NCBI GenBank assembly: GCA_005408345.1
Contig: SEMN01000010.1
Span: forward strand, 1,409,501-1,473,500
Source: Macquaria australasica
Lineage: Eukaryota; Chordata; Actinopteri; Centrarchiformes; Percichthyidae
DNA length: 64,000 nt
Direction of reading: 5' to 3'
Below the pieces are notes generated by a model. The model did not search any database. It was given only the letters and a program-made list of their open reading frames with translations, and was not told the origin of the DNA. Numbering within the stretch: the first letter of the stretch is position 1; every line of letters begins with the position of its first letter. The translations under genes were made by a program, and so were the position numbers. Below, one piece after another: positions 36,590 to 48,500 of the stretch.

Positions 36590-39500
36590 TTGCACAGCCC
36601 ACTTGATTCCTTCTTGGAGCACAATCTCTCAGTCCTTGTCAGCTCCCGTCACTTCACTGTTTTCATCTCCTTCCCTGGTCCCTAAATGTTTTACAAACAC
36701 CTAAATAGTATTGTTGTGTTTGTCTGTTTTTTCTTTTATTTAAAAATAAATCTCAAAACATTTCTGCACCCACTTAATACTAATGCTCTAAATGGATGAA
36801 ACGTTTTCAAGGCAATTAAGCACTGAGTGATGGGCTCACATTTGAGGCTGCAGGGTTTCAGGAGGTTAACCTGGGAGAAGTCAGTTGATTTTCCGCACTG
36901 CAATGCTGTTTGATAATCAGTGGATGTTTTCAGAGCTCAACTCCGGGAAGGGCAGATCTCTGTGGAAAATGCTCCAATTTAAGCGAAAGAACACAGTACT
37001 TGCAAAAACAGGAAGAAAAGCTACTCCAGTGTGCAGTAAATTGTGACAGAGGAAGACTTCTAATGTTTAGTTTATTTTCAGTGTCACGAAAGGCACTCTT
37101 TAAATTCACGAATTGATCATCAAAAAGTGAGCTTCAAATTAAATGCCACACTTTCTTTTGAGTGTGTGAAAGTTCGTCCGTTTAATGAGTGTGTGCAAGT
37201 TGGGAACACTCTATTTACTCTAGGCCTGGCAGCCTACTTCCTGCAGTATAATGTGGCATTCTTAAATAGCAAGGGCTAAACATATAAGCAGTAGTGGAAA
37301 AATGGCTTGATGTCAAACTCATCAGTTAAGCGATAGGCACAGCACAGGTAGACAATGATTACATTACTATGTTTAGGCTTGTGTAGTCTAAAAGACCCTT
37401 CCTTATAGAACGGTGAAATCACAGCATAACTGGAAATTAGCTGCCAAGTCATTGCTGTGTAAGTTAGAAAGATGACTATTAACTGACTTCATAACATTAC
37501 ACTACTGTTACTACTATGCAGGTGTAATCACATCCAGTGTCATGTTTATACAGATGAAGTCAGCATTACATGGAGTAATAATTTCCTACAATAAAGATAG
37601 CGTTAAACAAATTGAATCAATTATTGTTTACCTGATTTGCCATTTCTCAAATTATTCCTTGACTCTCCAAAGATATATGCCAAGTTGGCAGGCCTGCTAG
37701 TTAGCTCCAAGCTCCAAGAATAATAAGATGATGATCTTATGATAATAAGACAATGTTCGGCATGTATTTTGGGCATGGAAACAGGAAGCATACAAACATT
37801 CTTCTTTACGTGGAATGAATGCCATGCCCGTAGGTAAGCTAGGATAGAACGGTTTTGACCAATGAAGGGACCACAAAGTTGGTGCTCTAAACATGGACAT
37901 GTGCAAGTGGTAAGATAAATAGCTTGTTATGAGGATTAAGACAAAGTCTAATATTAGTTGAAATGTGACAGCATACTGAGCATACAGATCTTATGGTTTG
38001 AGAAGTTTCTGTTGCTACTTTGATTGTCTTTTCTGCCATGAAAATATTGAACTGACCTCAAAGAAATCTACTAATCTTTTACAGCCACCTATAGGGAATG
38101 TGTAAAACAGATTTTTGGGTTGAGTACCACTTTAATCTGTGATGTCCCTATGTATAATATTCCCATATGAACTGATAGTGTACCTTTTAGGAGTCAACAG
38201 TTAGCTTTGTCTGTAGTGCAAAATGTGGCACTGTAAAAAGTCTAAACATTATGATAGTGACTGATAGTTTGGCCGTGTGCTTGCAGTAGTCAACATAGTT
38301 TGCAGTAACAGTGGAGGTGTAATAACAGCCTGTGGGGTGACACAATTAAAAGGGAACAATATGCATTGTGGAACTGAAAATTAATCAAGTATGCCTCATA
38401 AAGGGTTTTAGTTTAAATTTATTGAATGCCAGACAGCACATGTAAGTTGCATACATTAACACTGTGAACCGTCACTGGTCTGCACGACTGCCACTGCTTT
38501 CCCTGCCCTATAGGCCAAAAATACAAAATCAATTTCTGTCCATGTTTAAACTGGGTTTTGTGGCCTCGATGAATGTTTGTCTAAATTCAGACATTTGCTC
38601 TTTAAATGCTGTTTTACATTATTTATGAGATTTTATTTTTATTTAGGTATGAAGATATTTTTTAAATTTAAGTAATTATTGCATTTTCACTAAAATCTAT
38701 GTAAAAACTATAAATGGTTAGGAATAGATCATTTTCTAGTGTCATAAATCAAATCATAAATTCAAACATTTAAATATTGTGTGTACAGTGAACCCTGGAT
38801 CTTATTCTGAACCATGACACACTGTATTCTTATGCATGCACGTAACACAAACACAAAACTACATAACATCGTTTCTCTTTATCACAACAAAATAAAGTCA
38901 CAACATAATTATAGTGGCTATGACAATTATGCCATGATATGACGAAAATAAAAACATAAAAAATAGTAACTTGCATGATTTCTACAGTCTACTTTAAATA
39001 ATTTCCTTCTCTGAGGTTTTCTACTGTCTGCAAAAAAGAACAAGAGTAAATGTGTTGGCACCATCATTTCAGGAATAAACTCTTTCGTACAGTGACATTG
39101 TTCAAATTGTGGATCTTCTCAGTATCATACAAGCATAATGCAGCTTGTCTTTCTCCATTTTTTCACTCACAATGACATTTTGAACACGACACCCCCCCAA
39201 ACTGATTAGCACCATACAGTAGCAGCTGCTGATGTGTTCAAATCAATGATTCCAGAAACACAGTGAGAAAACAAATCAATTATTGTTTTAACACCAGGCT
39301 CCAATGTCCAGGAATCAATAGATGAGATGTATTACATTGCAGACGCTCTTTAGAGCTCTGAGACTCATTCTTATTTATTTATTTTCCTTCGGACAGAAAA
39401 ATCACATGAAGCTCTTTGTCATTTGTGACCCAGTTAGAGTCGCTGCTGCCATTATATTACTGCCATTACCCAATGAAATGTGGACTTCAGAAATCAAAAT

Positions 39501-39640
39501 CTTATTTAGTGGAGGAAAAAATCTGACAATGCTGCGTATTATATCGCCAGGGTGTGACCACGTCCTTGCTGAATAAGTAAAGTTGATCTCTTCTGTTTAT
39601 GTGTTTCCACTTCAAATCTTGTTTTCATTCTACTCAGAAC
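36590..39640. other. Non-coding stretch, nothing recognised
   Basis: Open frames up to 84 codons, no domains. No bounded repeats found. Confidence 0.45.
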
Positions 39641-40115
39641 TTTTCAGAGTGTCTATTTGCACCCGGGTGAGAATAGTCACACAATGGCTATTGGGTTATT
39701 TACACTACAGCTACAGGTGTTCAGCATCGGGGGCAGATGTTGCATGTCGGCCGCGGTTGTCTATTTTCTAAATCTAAGGCTTTCTAACACGTGGTTAACG
39801 TTGTGAAATGGTCACAGTTTGGTTAGGTTTAGGCACTTCTCAGGGCTAACCAATGTGCAGCGTCAACACAGGGTGGTTATTGACGGCCGCGAGTGTTGAG
39901 CATCGGGCATAGTTGTCTATTTTTGGCCGCCCTGCAGGCCACAGATCATCTTGACAACAGGGCTATTCCACCCCGGGTGCAAATAGAATTGTTGGCTTCG
40001 GACACCTGCATGGGTGTTTATCTCTGCCATGCATCCGGATGTAAATAGCCACATTGGCTATTCCACCCCGGGTGCAAATAGCATTGTTGGCTACCTGGGT
40101 GCCAATAGCATCTGC
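39641..40115. repeat. CpG-rich block of imperfect short repeats
   Basis: GGCTATTCCACCCCGGGTGC is present exactly twice (39960 and 40048 regions) and in degenerate form near 39660 (GCACCCGGGTGAGAATAG). 'CAGCATCGGG', 'GAGCATCGGG' and 'GTTGTCTATTTT' also recur. The repeats are interspersed rather than head-to-tail, with GC content well above the flanks. The class is unknown. Confidence 0.6.
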
Positions 40116-42944
40116 CTAGAAACATATATGTTGTAAAAAGGAAGCATGATTTTTATTGTTCCAAAATGCACAGTAATACTGTGCTGTTATCATTCTGTCA
40201 AGGATCAATAACATTTGTCATAATGTGTCCAGAATTGTGTGTAAGATATACTCATGTCTTTGTTACTCCATTTAGCTTATGAGCTTTCATCTCTGTCAGC
40301 AAACCTAAAGTCATTACTTATGTTGTCTAGATAACATTACTACATAAGCATTCATACACTCTTTGGGCTGAAGTAAGTGGAGTTGACTCGAGATATTTTA
40401 ATACTGTCGGCAGTTATATATGGACTGCTTTCCCCTGATTTAATTTGAAAACCTATTTTCTAGTTTTTTTTGCAATTAAGCAGTTTCAAGATGATGTCTA
40501 ATTGCAGTTAGTCACCTGTAAATAGCATGTTGTCATGTGTTTTCTACACACTGATGTGTTTCAGAGGAGAAAAGCATAGGAAACATCCACATTACAGGAT
40601 TTGGAAGACAGATGAAACGCATCTTCTCAATGTGTGTTAGATAGTCAGAAGGTTGATTCAGGACCAATTTGACAAGAGATCGTCTGTGTGATTGTGGCAC
40701 TGAAGAAGAAAGAGATATTGCCTTTTACAGCAGAATAAATAGACTGCCACGCTGACCATCTGATTTCTAAAACCTATGCTGTTTGGTTCCATAGCTGATG
40801 CTTTGCTAGGACTTCGTGTGCACACTGACAAACAGATGCGATGTATATTTATTTAAAAAGAAAAACACCTTTGCCTGGTTTTTGTAGATTTGGACCAGGC
40901 AGTTGTGTGTCATAATTGGGATGTTTGGTGTGTGGAGGACGTGCTCCTACAGCAGTGATGTCAGACAACAATTGCAGTTTTCTGAAAAATAACTGGTTTT
41001 TAACATGTTTCATATGTCATAGTAGTGCAACATACTGAATACTGAGATTAAAAGATTTTATCTATATTTTCCCTTTTCCATACATGTTACTGTGCTGAAA
41101 TGCACAAGCAGTTGAATGGAAAATGCCTTGGATGGCAGAGGTACAGCACATCATGTATCTCCAGCTCTCAGGCGAAGGTCAGCTGTGAGTAATAACTGAA
41201 GGTGATTGTTTCACACCAACACGTCTGAGGAACCCACACAGTTACAGAGACGACCCTTTTACCTCCATAAAGCTTCACTCAGTAAGATATTATATGCCAG
41301 GTATGAAATTTGTGATAATCTACAAATACTTCGGGACATAAATTTAGAAACCAATTATCTGTGGCATGTAAAACAAAGATTTTTAGGAAAGTGTTGTAAG
41401 GCCTGTTTTTCATTTCACCTGTTAAAATTGAATTAGTTTGTTTTTTAATACTCTGGAGCAGACAAAACAAACTCACATCAGCAATGTCCTCTGGTTTGTC
41501 GAACTGGCGAACTAAAACAATGATGTGAAAGCATCAAACTGAAGAGTTGGATTGGCAGTACAAATAACCTCCTTTATAATTATTGGAATATTCCAAATAT
41601 TTCTTATGAGACAGACCAGAAAAAAATATACAATCTTTCTATCTTTAATTTGGAATATGAAGTGTCGACATGATGAACTGGTCTTTCGCAGTCATTACTC
41701 CACCGTCATGCTGTCACTCAAATAAATTGCGGCAGAATTATCCATGATTGCATTTGAAATGCAAAACAAGGAAAGCATTTTAAGGCAGGAGGGCTGTTGA
41801 GTTGCCAGCAGTTTGCAAGGTAATGCAAACTTCATCACAAAGCTCTTATTAGATATTCCTAAATGTACATCTGTATTAAAATGACAGCACACAACAGGCA
41901 GCCATCTCCTGTATCCGGCTCCTCCTATTAGGACGCATCCAGTAATCTCATTAATTACTTCTCTAAATCAAAAGGTTCATGCAGGGGGTCCAGGGATCAT
42001 ATTTGATGAATTACATAAAATGAAGGAAGACACTCTGATGATTTTTGCCTTCAGTTCAAGTAATTTCTTGCTGTGGTTTTCAGCCAGGATGCGCATGGTG
42101 TTATTTATCAGAAGCCTACTACCTGTGATGTCTAGTTCCAAGCAGAACAGCAGGTGATGCAGTTGACACCCTGGAAACTCAGTTGAATCATGCAATGGAG
42201 CAGCTGCCCTTCAGCAATTACGGTTATGAAGCCATAAATCAGAGCTTAATAGGAGAGAGAGCGGAGTAAAGCTAAAAGACATGTGCTACCTCAGTGGAAT
42301 TGTCTCCATGTATATTGCCAGTTAATTTATTAAAAAGAATTCCTCAAACCTATATCTTCAAATTGCATTTTCATTTGAACAGTATTTTTACACAGCTTTT
42401 AAGACTTTGACTCTGAAACTATGTACATATCAGAATAGCCCTCAAATATGATTACTTCTAATGGTTTAATTGGCATACATTCATTCATAGTGCAAAGTAT
42501 GAAACTGTAGGTTTGTATATTTTTAATGTATGAAACATTCTTCTGAATGGATTAATAATATACACATGCTTTCACACCAAACTAGAACGTTTATTTATTT
42601 CATATGTTTTCATCAGCACTTGCCCACACAGCATTTCAGTAGAGGTCTTCATCACGGCTGCAGCACACTTTGAAATTAAATGAGCAAATATGTGGTGGTA
42701 TTACAGTAATGATTTACTGTTTTACAGCCTCAGTACTATGGCTCTACTGCATGTGCTTTCCTATGGAGTATTTATTGCATTTTGTTTGTACATCGTTGTG
42801 TATAACATTACTGAAAAACAAATGAATCTGATAGTGCTGTTAAAATATCTGTAGTCTTGGACAGATTATGAGACAATGGGGCGTGGGCACAGACATGTAA
42901 AAGGCCCCCCAACCCCTCCCACATCAGACCATCAGACTGAAAGA
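40116..42944. other. Non-coding stretch, nothing recognised
   Basis: Only chance open frames (76 codons or fewer). Confidence 0.45.
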
Positions 42945-43350
42945 GACATGAGTCTCTTTGTGGTTGTTTTGCATCTCTTGGTAGTCGTTTTGTACGTCTT
43001 TGTGGTCGTTTTTTGGGTCCTTCTAGTAATTTTGTGTCTTTGTGGTCATTTTGCATCTCTTTGTACTCGTTTTGCTTCTCTTTGCTGTTGTTTTGCATCT
43101 CTGTGGTCTTCGTAGTTTTGCGCCTCTTTGTGGTCGTTTTTCCTCTCTTTGTGGTGATTTTACTACTCTTTGCTGTCATTTTGCATCCCTTTGTATTCAT
43201 TTTATGTCTCTGTATTTGTTATTTGTCTCATTGTGGTTGTTTTGCATCTTTTTGTGGTTGTTTTGCTACTCTTTGTAGTCGTTTTGCATCTCTTTGTACT
43301 CGTTTTGTGTCTTTTGGTAGTCATTTTGAACTTTTTTGCAGTTGTTTGAT
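42945..43350. repeat. Decayed minisatellite, about 24-bp unit
   Basis: Roughly 15 to 17 units of the form TCTTTGTGGTCGTTTTGCAT are present, with many substitutions and length changes. The strong strand asymmetry (T/G-rich plus strand) keeps several frames open, giving apparent 123- and 130-codon frames rich in Phe/Leu/Val or Lys/Thr that are not genes. Confidence 0.85.
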
Positions 43351-44268
43351 TGATTTTCCAAAAAGAAATATCAACAGAAATTAAATGATTTCGTTTCACA
43401 CACTAAGAATAATAGCATATTACATCACACAGTGTTTATAACATTTATAATTCAGTGTTGATCTTTTTTTAATAATAATACTATTTGTTATAGTAATAAT
43501 GAATCATATGTACAAAACATCTCGTGGAGAGGAAGTGAGGTGGGTGGAGGCCTGAAGAAGGGATGCTGGTGTTCCCAGTGCTCTGAGGCAATCCCTCTGA
43601 GTGGACGTGGGGATAAACAAAGGTTAATCCTCCCAGACAGGCAGAGGAGAGCAGCTCCGGTGTGACAGATCTCCTGTTCATTCACCAATGCCTCTGCTAC
43701 CTGGAGGCAAAATCCTCCCTGTCTCTCCATAAAGGCTATTTGCTTAAACATGGGTAGACACTTGCTCTCCCTGAGTGAATGGAAATGCAGCGTGGAATTT
43801 TGCTCTGAAATTCAGACATTTTGTTCATCTTTGTCATTTTGCTCACCTTAAGCACTTGTTGCAAAATCCCTTATGATATATAAAGCACCTTTTAAAATGA
43901 AAAATACTTACACTTTTAACAACCTTTAACATTACAGGAAGAATATAACTGAAGAAAGAAAAAATGTATGATGATGTATGGATACCCTGTTGCTATGACA
44001 GTATGAGGGATTGTTGTCCCCAGTAATGAAATTTGTAAGGGTCTATGGTTCTTCTCTCTCCGTCTGTATTTGTCCATCTATCATGTACAGTATTTTGAAT
44101 GCCACTGATTTTATTTCCACAAAACCCCTACAAAATGATGTGTCCTTTGTGGCATTTTAAAAATTGCACCAAGGGGCCTGAGATGTGCTACAAGAGTCTG
44201 TTCACTTGTCTGTATATCACACACAGTGCAGATTTAATCTCATTGCTCTTTATATAATTGTCTCTACA
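43351..44268. other. Non-coding stretch, nothing recognised
   Basis: Overlapping minus-strand frames at 43481-43751 show no recognisable domain. Confidence 0.4.
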
Positions 44269-44765
44269 ACTCCATTTACACCTGGTATTAACATGTGACC
44301 TGTATCTGACATCTGATTGCTGGACTTTACATTTACACCTGATATTATTAAGGATTCTCGTTATCTCAATTCTGCCAGCATTGAGATCAGGTCCTAATAT
44401 GCATATTCAAAAGGTGGAGCTGGTGGACTTTCAGCAAACATGGCATGTGCCAGACGAAGGGAAACGCATCAACTTATTTTTCTTCTGCCGTGGAAGGGCT
44501 GGTCTGTAGCCTTGAGATGAGCTGGAGTTTGGTGATTTTTCAACTTGCTGGGAGGATTTTTTCTAAAGAATGTGGCCAGACTGTACAGATTGCATTTACA
44601 CTTGCCTGAGATCTGATCATGATGTGTAGACATGTGGTCTGGTCGAACATTCAAACATTTGATTGTAGTGTATGAATTTACACCTTACATCAACATGGGT
44701 TTTTCCCTATTTGGACAAGATATCCAGATGCAGTACAAATCACGTTAATACCAGGTGTAAACAGG
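44269..44765. mobile_element. Short DNA element with TTTACACCTGGTATTAAC inverted ends
   Basis: The left end at 44274-44298 (ATTTACACCTGGTATTAACA) is complementary to the right end at 44740-44764 with few mismatches over about 25 bp. Internal copies of the ATTTACAC core lie near 44331, 44597 and 44682, possibly binding sites for a transposase supplied in trans. A candidate duplication GTCTCTAC/GTCTATAC matches 7 of 8, but the ends do not align cleanly with it. No coding capacity. Confidence 0.65.
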
Positions 44766-44769
44766 GTCT

Positions 44770-45088
44770 ATACTATATACTTGACTTTGCTGTATTTTTG
44801 ATTTCAGAAGTGGGGGGCACACAATGGAAAGAAATGTCAGTGATTCTTCAACAACAACAAGTTATAAAAATGTTGTCCTTGTTTATATAAATATACAGTA
44901 TATCATCTAGCAAATATCAAATTATAATTACATTTGTTATCATGCTTTCCATTAATGTTAGTATACCAAAAGAAACAACATAAATTGCTGCATTATAATG
45001 CACTAACCCAATGATCACCTATAATCACCTATAATAAAAACAGCTAAAGTTAAAAAAATTTAACCGGAAATGTAGAAGAGCTGCTGGG
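44770..45088. other. Non-coding stretch, nothing recognised
   Basis: AT-rich, no features. Confidence 0.5.
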
Positions 45089-45122
45089 CTTTTTTTAATT
45101 TTTTTTTTTTTTTTTTTTTTTT
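45089..45122. repeat. Poly(T) tract
   Basis: About 30 T residues with one AA interruption. It could be the complement of a retroposon poly(A) tail, but I do not recognise the adjoining sequence. Confidence 0.85.
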
Positions 45123-46923
45123 AGCCGTGAGTAGTGTCTGTAGCCTTCCCCACAAGCTTCATACAGCCCCAACAACCTCCCCCAGAAGGTCGGACAGCTT
45201 GTGTGTTGCCTGAGAGGCAAGATCCGGGGAAAAAGTCAGAAAATCACTTGCTACAGCTTGTAAAGCTTAAATGCTGTGAGTGCATGGTAATAACTGAAGG
45301 TGACTCTGAGTTGATCAAAATGTTAAAATGCTCATCAGAGCGTCTCCCAGCTGGACTTTGGTGGTTAGACAGTAAGAGGACACTGCTTTAAGAGTTAATC
45401 AAACTGAAACTGTAAAATGGGACAAAAATAGGGTTTTGTGGCTCATTGCTTACTTATTTTTTGCACTACACCCACAAAACTGTGGCCAGTGTATTTGGTG
45501 TCTTAATGACTCAACCACAGTTGAACACCTACTGTGCTATAATCTGGTCTATCAGTCTCCTAATAGACCTTTACACCTGTGCTGTTCCCGCTGTGTCGAG
45601 TCTAAATGTCTGTCATGAGAAAGACCTTAACAAGGGCTTGTTTATCGTCCCTCAGTTTAGTTATATATGGCTGCCACCAGTAAAGATTTTAAGTAATGAT
45701 GATTACCAAAATATATTCCTGTGACAAATTGGTTATAGACATCAGAGAAAATGTTGCCTAGCCATTTCAGCCAAATGTAAAGAATCTGTAAGCTAAACCC
45801 CTGAAAGGAGTGTATGGGGACATTGGGGAAATAGGGATGCTCTGCTCCCTCACCCCCCCAGGGTGGCAGGGGCAGGTCAAGGGCTCTGATTGTCAGTGTT
45901 TATTAATGGGCCCTGCAGAGAGGAGTGACAGCAGGGTGATCTCTGTGATGATGATGTCTTATTGCTTTCCATGAGCGCCTCAGGTACATACATATTTATG
46001 ATGCGCTGCCACCTTGACGGCAGCTAGAAATATCTGTTTAACACCCAGCCCAGTCGGATGCTTACCAAAGCAGAGCTGGAACAAAACGACCCCTTAGTGC
46101 CTGTGCCACATTAACCTTAACAAACCACAGAATGACTTTCCACTATCATTTACATTTAAGGTGACACAAAAATGTGAAAAATGGTTTGACATTGTGTACA
46201 GTTTGGACTGAAAAATGAAAACGCCATCATGTTACACAAGAGAAGCCACCGTGACAACATCAACCGCACTATAAATCTCCACAGTACCGATGTCAGCACT
46301 TCATGTTAATCAGATGGCTTTTTGACCACCAATTGAATTAATTCGAACTAATTTGTATGACAGATTGATTTGTGACACTACACGTGTATGTATTAAATAT
46401 TAACAGCCAGCACTTCCCCAGGGACAGCTGGGATTTTAAAGGGCAACTCATACGCAGTCATTTAGTTGATTAATATGGGCCACTCATTTTGAGCAGACAG
46501 ATTTGTTTTACTTACTTATTCATGTCTTCAAAGAATTCAACTCTCCTCCATCTTATTCCTGCTTTATTTATTTTTTTCTCAGCGACTTGGCTTTGTAGTC
46601 ATCAGGATTAATTCAGTGAAACAGGATGGTGTCACACTGTACTTCAGTTCTGTTTACAGTCCAGACTGTGACATTCATTTTGTCACAAAGCAATCAAGGT
46701 ATTTCATACAAGACAGACACAACAAAGAAGCAAGACGCAAGACAACAGAAACATTCAGTGAACTATAGCTCACGCTTCCCAGTAATAATGCTGAACAAAT
46801 TGGGAAGGAACACATATTTGTGAGCACATTGTGTTTTGCTGAATGATATTTGAATTTGGAAGGATCTTATTTAGGCCCTTTGAAGTAAAGGGAAAAGAGT
46901 GTGTTTTCCCTTTGCTTTTGATA
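45123..46923. other. Non-coding stretch, nothing recognised
   Basis: Frames of 85 codons (45134-45391) and 92 codons (45446-45724) have no domain features or splice context. Confidence 0.4.
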
Positions 46924-46931
46924 CATGACTC

Positions 46932-47262
46932 TAGAACTGAAACAATTAGTCGACTAATGGATTAGTCGACTGACAGAAAAGTAATCTGCAACAGTTTTGA
47001 TAATCGAGCAATCGCCATTTATCAATCAAAAACTCTATACACTATTCTCTGGTTTCCAGCTTCTCCAATGAGAAGATTTGCTGCTTTTCTTTGTTTTATA
47101 TCACCATAAACTGAATATCTTTGGGGTTTGCACTGTAAATCTAAGAAAACAAGGTATCTGGGACATTTTTTAGTATATTTTATAGACCAAACGATTAATC
47201 AAGAAAAGAACCAGCACACTAAATGATAATGATAATGACAATAATAATTAGTTGCAGCCCCA
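46932..47262. mobile_element. 331-bp hAT-type MITE
   Basis: It is flanked by perfect 8-bp duplications CATGACTC (46924-46931 and 47263-47270). The ends TAGAACTGAAAC and the complement of TGGGGCTGCAAC form a short imperfect inverted repeat. Just inside is TTAGTCGACTAATGGATTAG, and the interior includes TTTGCTGCTTTTCTTTGTTT and TTTTATAGACCAAACGATTA, all matching a very common teleost non-autonomous element. No coding capacity. Confidence 0.9.
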
Positions 47263-47270
47263 CATGACTC

Positions 47271-48324
47271 TATATACATTCACACACAACTTGAATGAGG
47301 TAAAAACAAAAGCCTGTTGTCAGTATGCTAGTGTTTTTTTTCTTTTCTGGTCTCTATTTTGTTTTGTGTGTAGCATAAATGCACCAGTAGTTCATGTGGA
47401 TAAATCTTAGGCCAAATAGCTGTTGAAGCAAACTCAACCTCAGAGCGGTGTCTTTGCTCTGATGGCCCACAAATCATTTGGCACTTGATCGCATACTCTT
47501 GTTTGGTGTTTGTAGCACAAGATTTGATCTGGGCTTTTAAATCAAATGGCCTTTATCTGTCCTGCCTCTCCCTTTAAACAAACAGAAAAAATCTCTCCTC
47601 TGCAAATAAGTTGTAGGATTTATCCAGTGCACGGTACGCTGTGATTTGTGATGACAGGAGTTGAATATTACGCTGATACTGTATGGCACTGTAAATCCAC
47701 CGCCTCATCTCTGCTCTCGCTGTCAAATGTATTCTGAAGTTGTATTTCAGCCATGTCCCCTCACCACTGAGCTCACTGAACAGAGAAATAATGAGTGCTG
47801 TCGAGAGACAATGTCACTATTATTTTACATCTTCCAAATCTCTCTCTCTCTTTCTCTCTGTGTCCATTTTCTTGGAGGTTTCTCCTCCACCTCGTGTCTT
47901 CCGCACATTCTCATTGCATCTCTGGCTCTGTCCCCTCAAAGCAGAGTCACACCACCCACTCTGAGTTGATTTGTTTGTCTCTCCTCCCCTTTTGTAAGCT
48001 GCACCATTACGATTCTGTCATTTGTGAATATGTGCGAAATGTGCAAAGGCATCTTGGAAGGGGGGTTGCAGTCAGTCCATGTGATGGTGATTTAGAGAAA
48101 TTAGGCAGCTCAACGGGAAAGCCAAGAGCATGCTTACAGACTGGATGCGTCATGTCATGTGTTAAGGTGTTATCCACTTGTTTTTGCTACCATCACACAG
48201 TATGTATATTGATGACTAATCACAGTTACAACACACAGATAAAAATCTCATATACTGTCTGTATGGACATTTCAATTTTTCTTACCATACTGTTTGGGGA
48301 CAACACTCCCCACAAGGGTTGAAT
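47271..48324. other. Non-coding stretch with a short (TC)n run
   Basis: A pyrimidine run lies at about 47840-47862. Overlapping frames of up to 175 codons (47795-48322) start inside this low-complexity region, show no conserved domain and lack exon boundaries; I do not call them genes. Confidence 0.4.
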
Positions 48325-48500
48325 ATTTTTTAAAGGGATAATCCAGTGATTTAGTATTGTACTTGCATAAAGTTGGGACTCTGAAGAGACAAATGCAAAT
48401 GCAATGCAGCAGAGGCCATGATATCCTGACTTTTAGTCACAATGAGGGACCAAAAGCACAATGTAACTGAATAGTGTCTTTCATTAGACCCTCCCTGACA
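48325..48500 (+). repeat. Possible fish DNA element fragment
   Basis: AAAGGGATAATCCAGTGATT, TAGTATTGTACTTGCATAAA and GTTGGGACTC resemble the start of a common teleost element. No matching end or duplication was found. Confidence 0.35.

Noticed and set aside
42808..43399. Lys/Thr-rich 130-codon (minus) and Phe/Leu-rich 123-codon (plus) frames
   Set aside because: Both are produced by the decayed minisatellite, where strand asymmetry removes stops.
47795..48322. 175-codon plus-strand frame
   Set aside because: It starts in a (TC)n-rich region and has no conserved domain, exon boundary signals or recognisable homology. Its length is still within chance for a 64-kb window.
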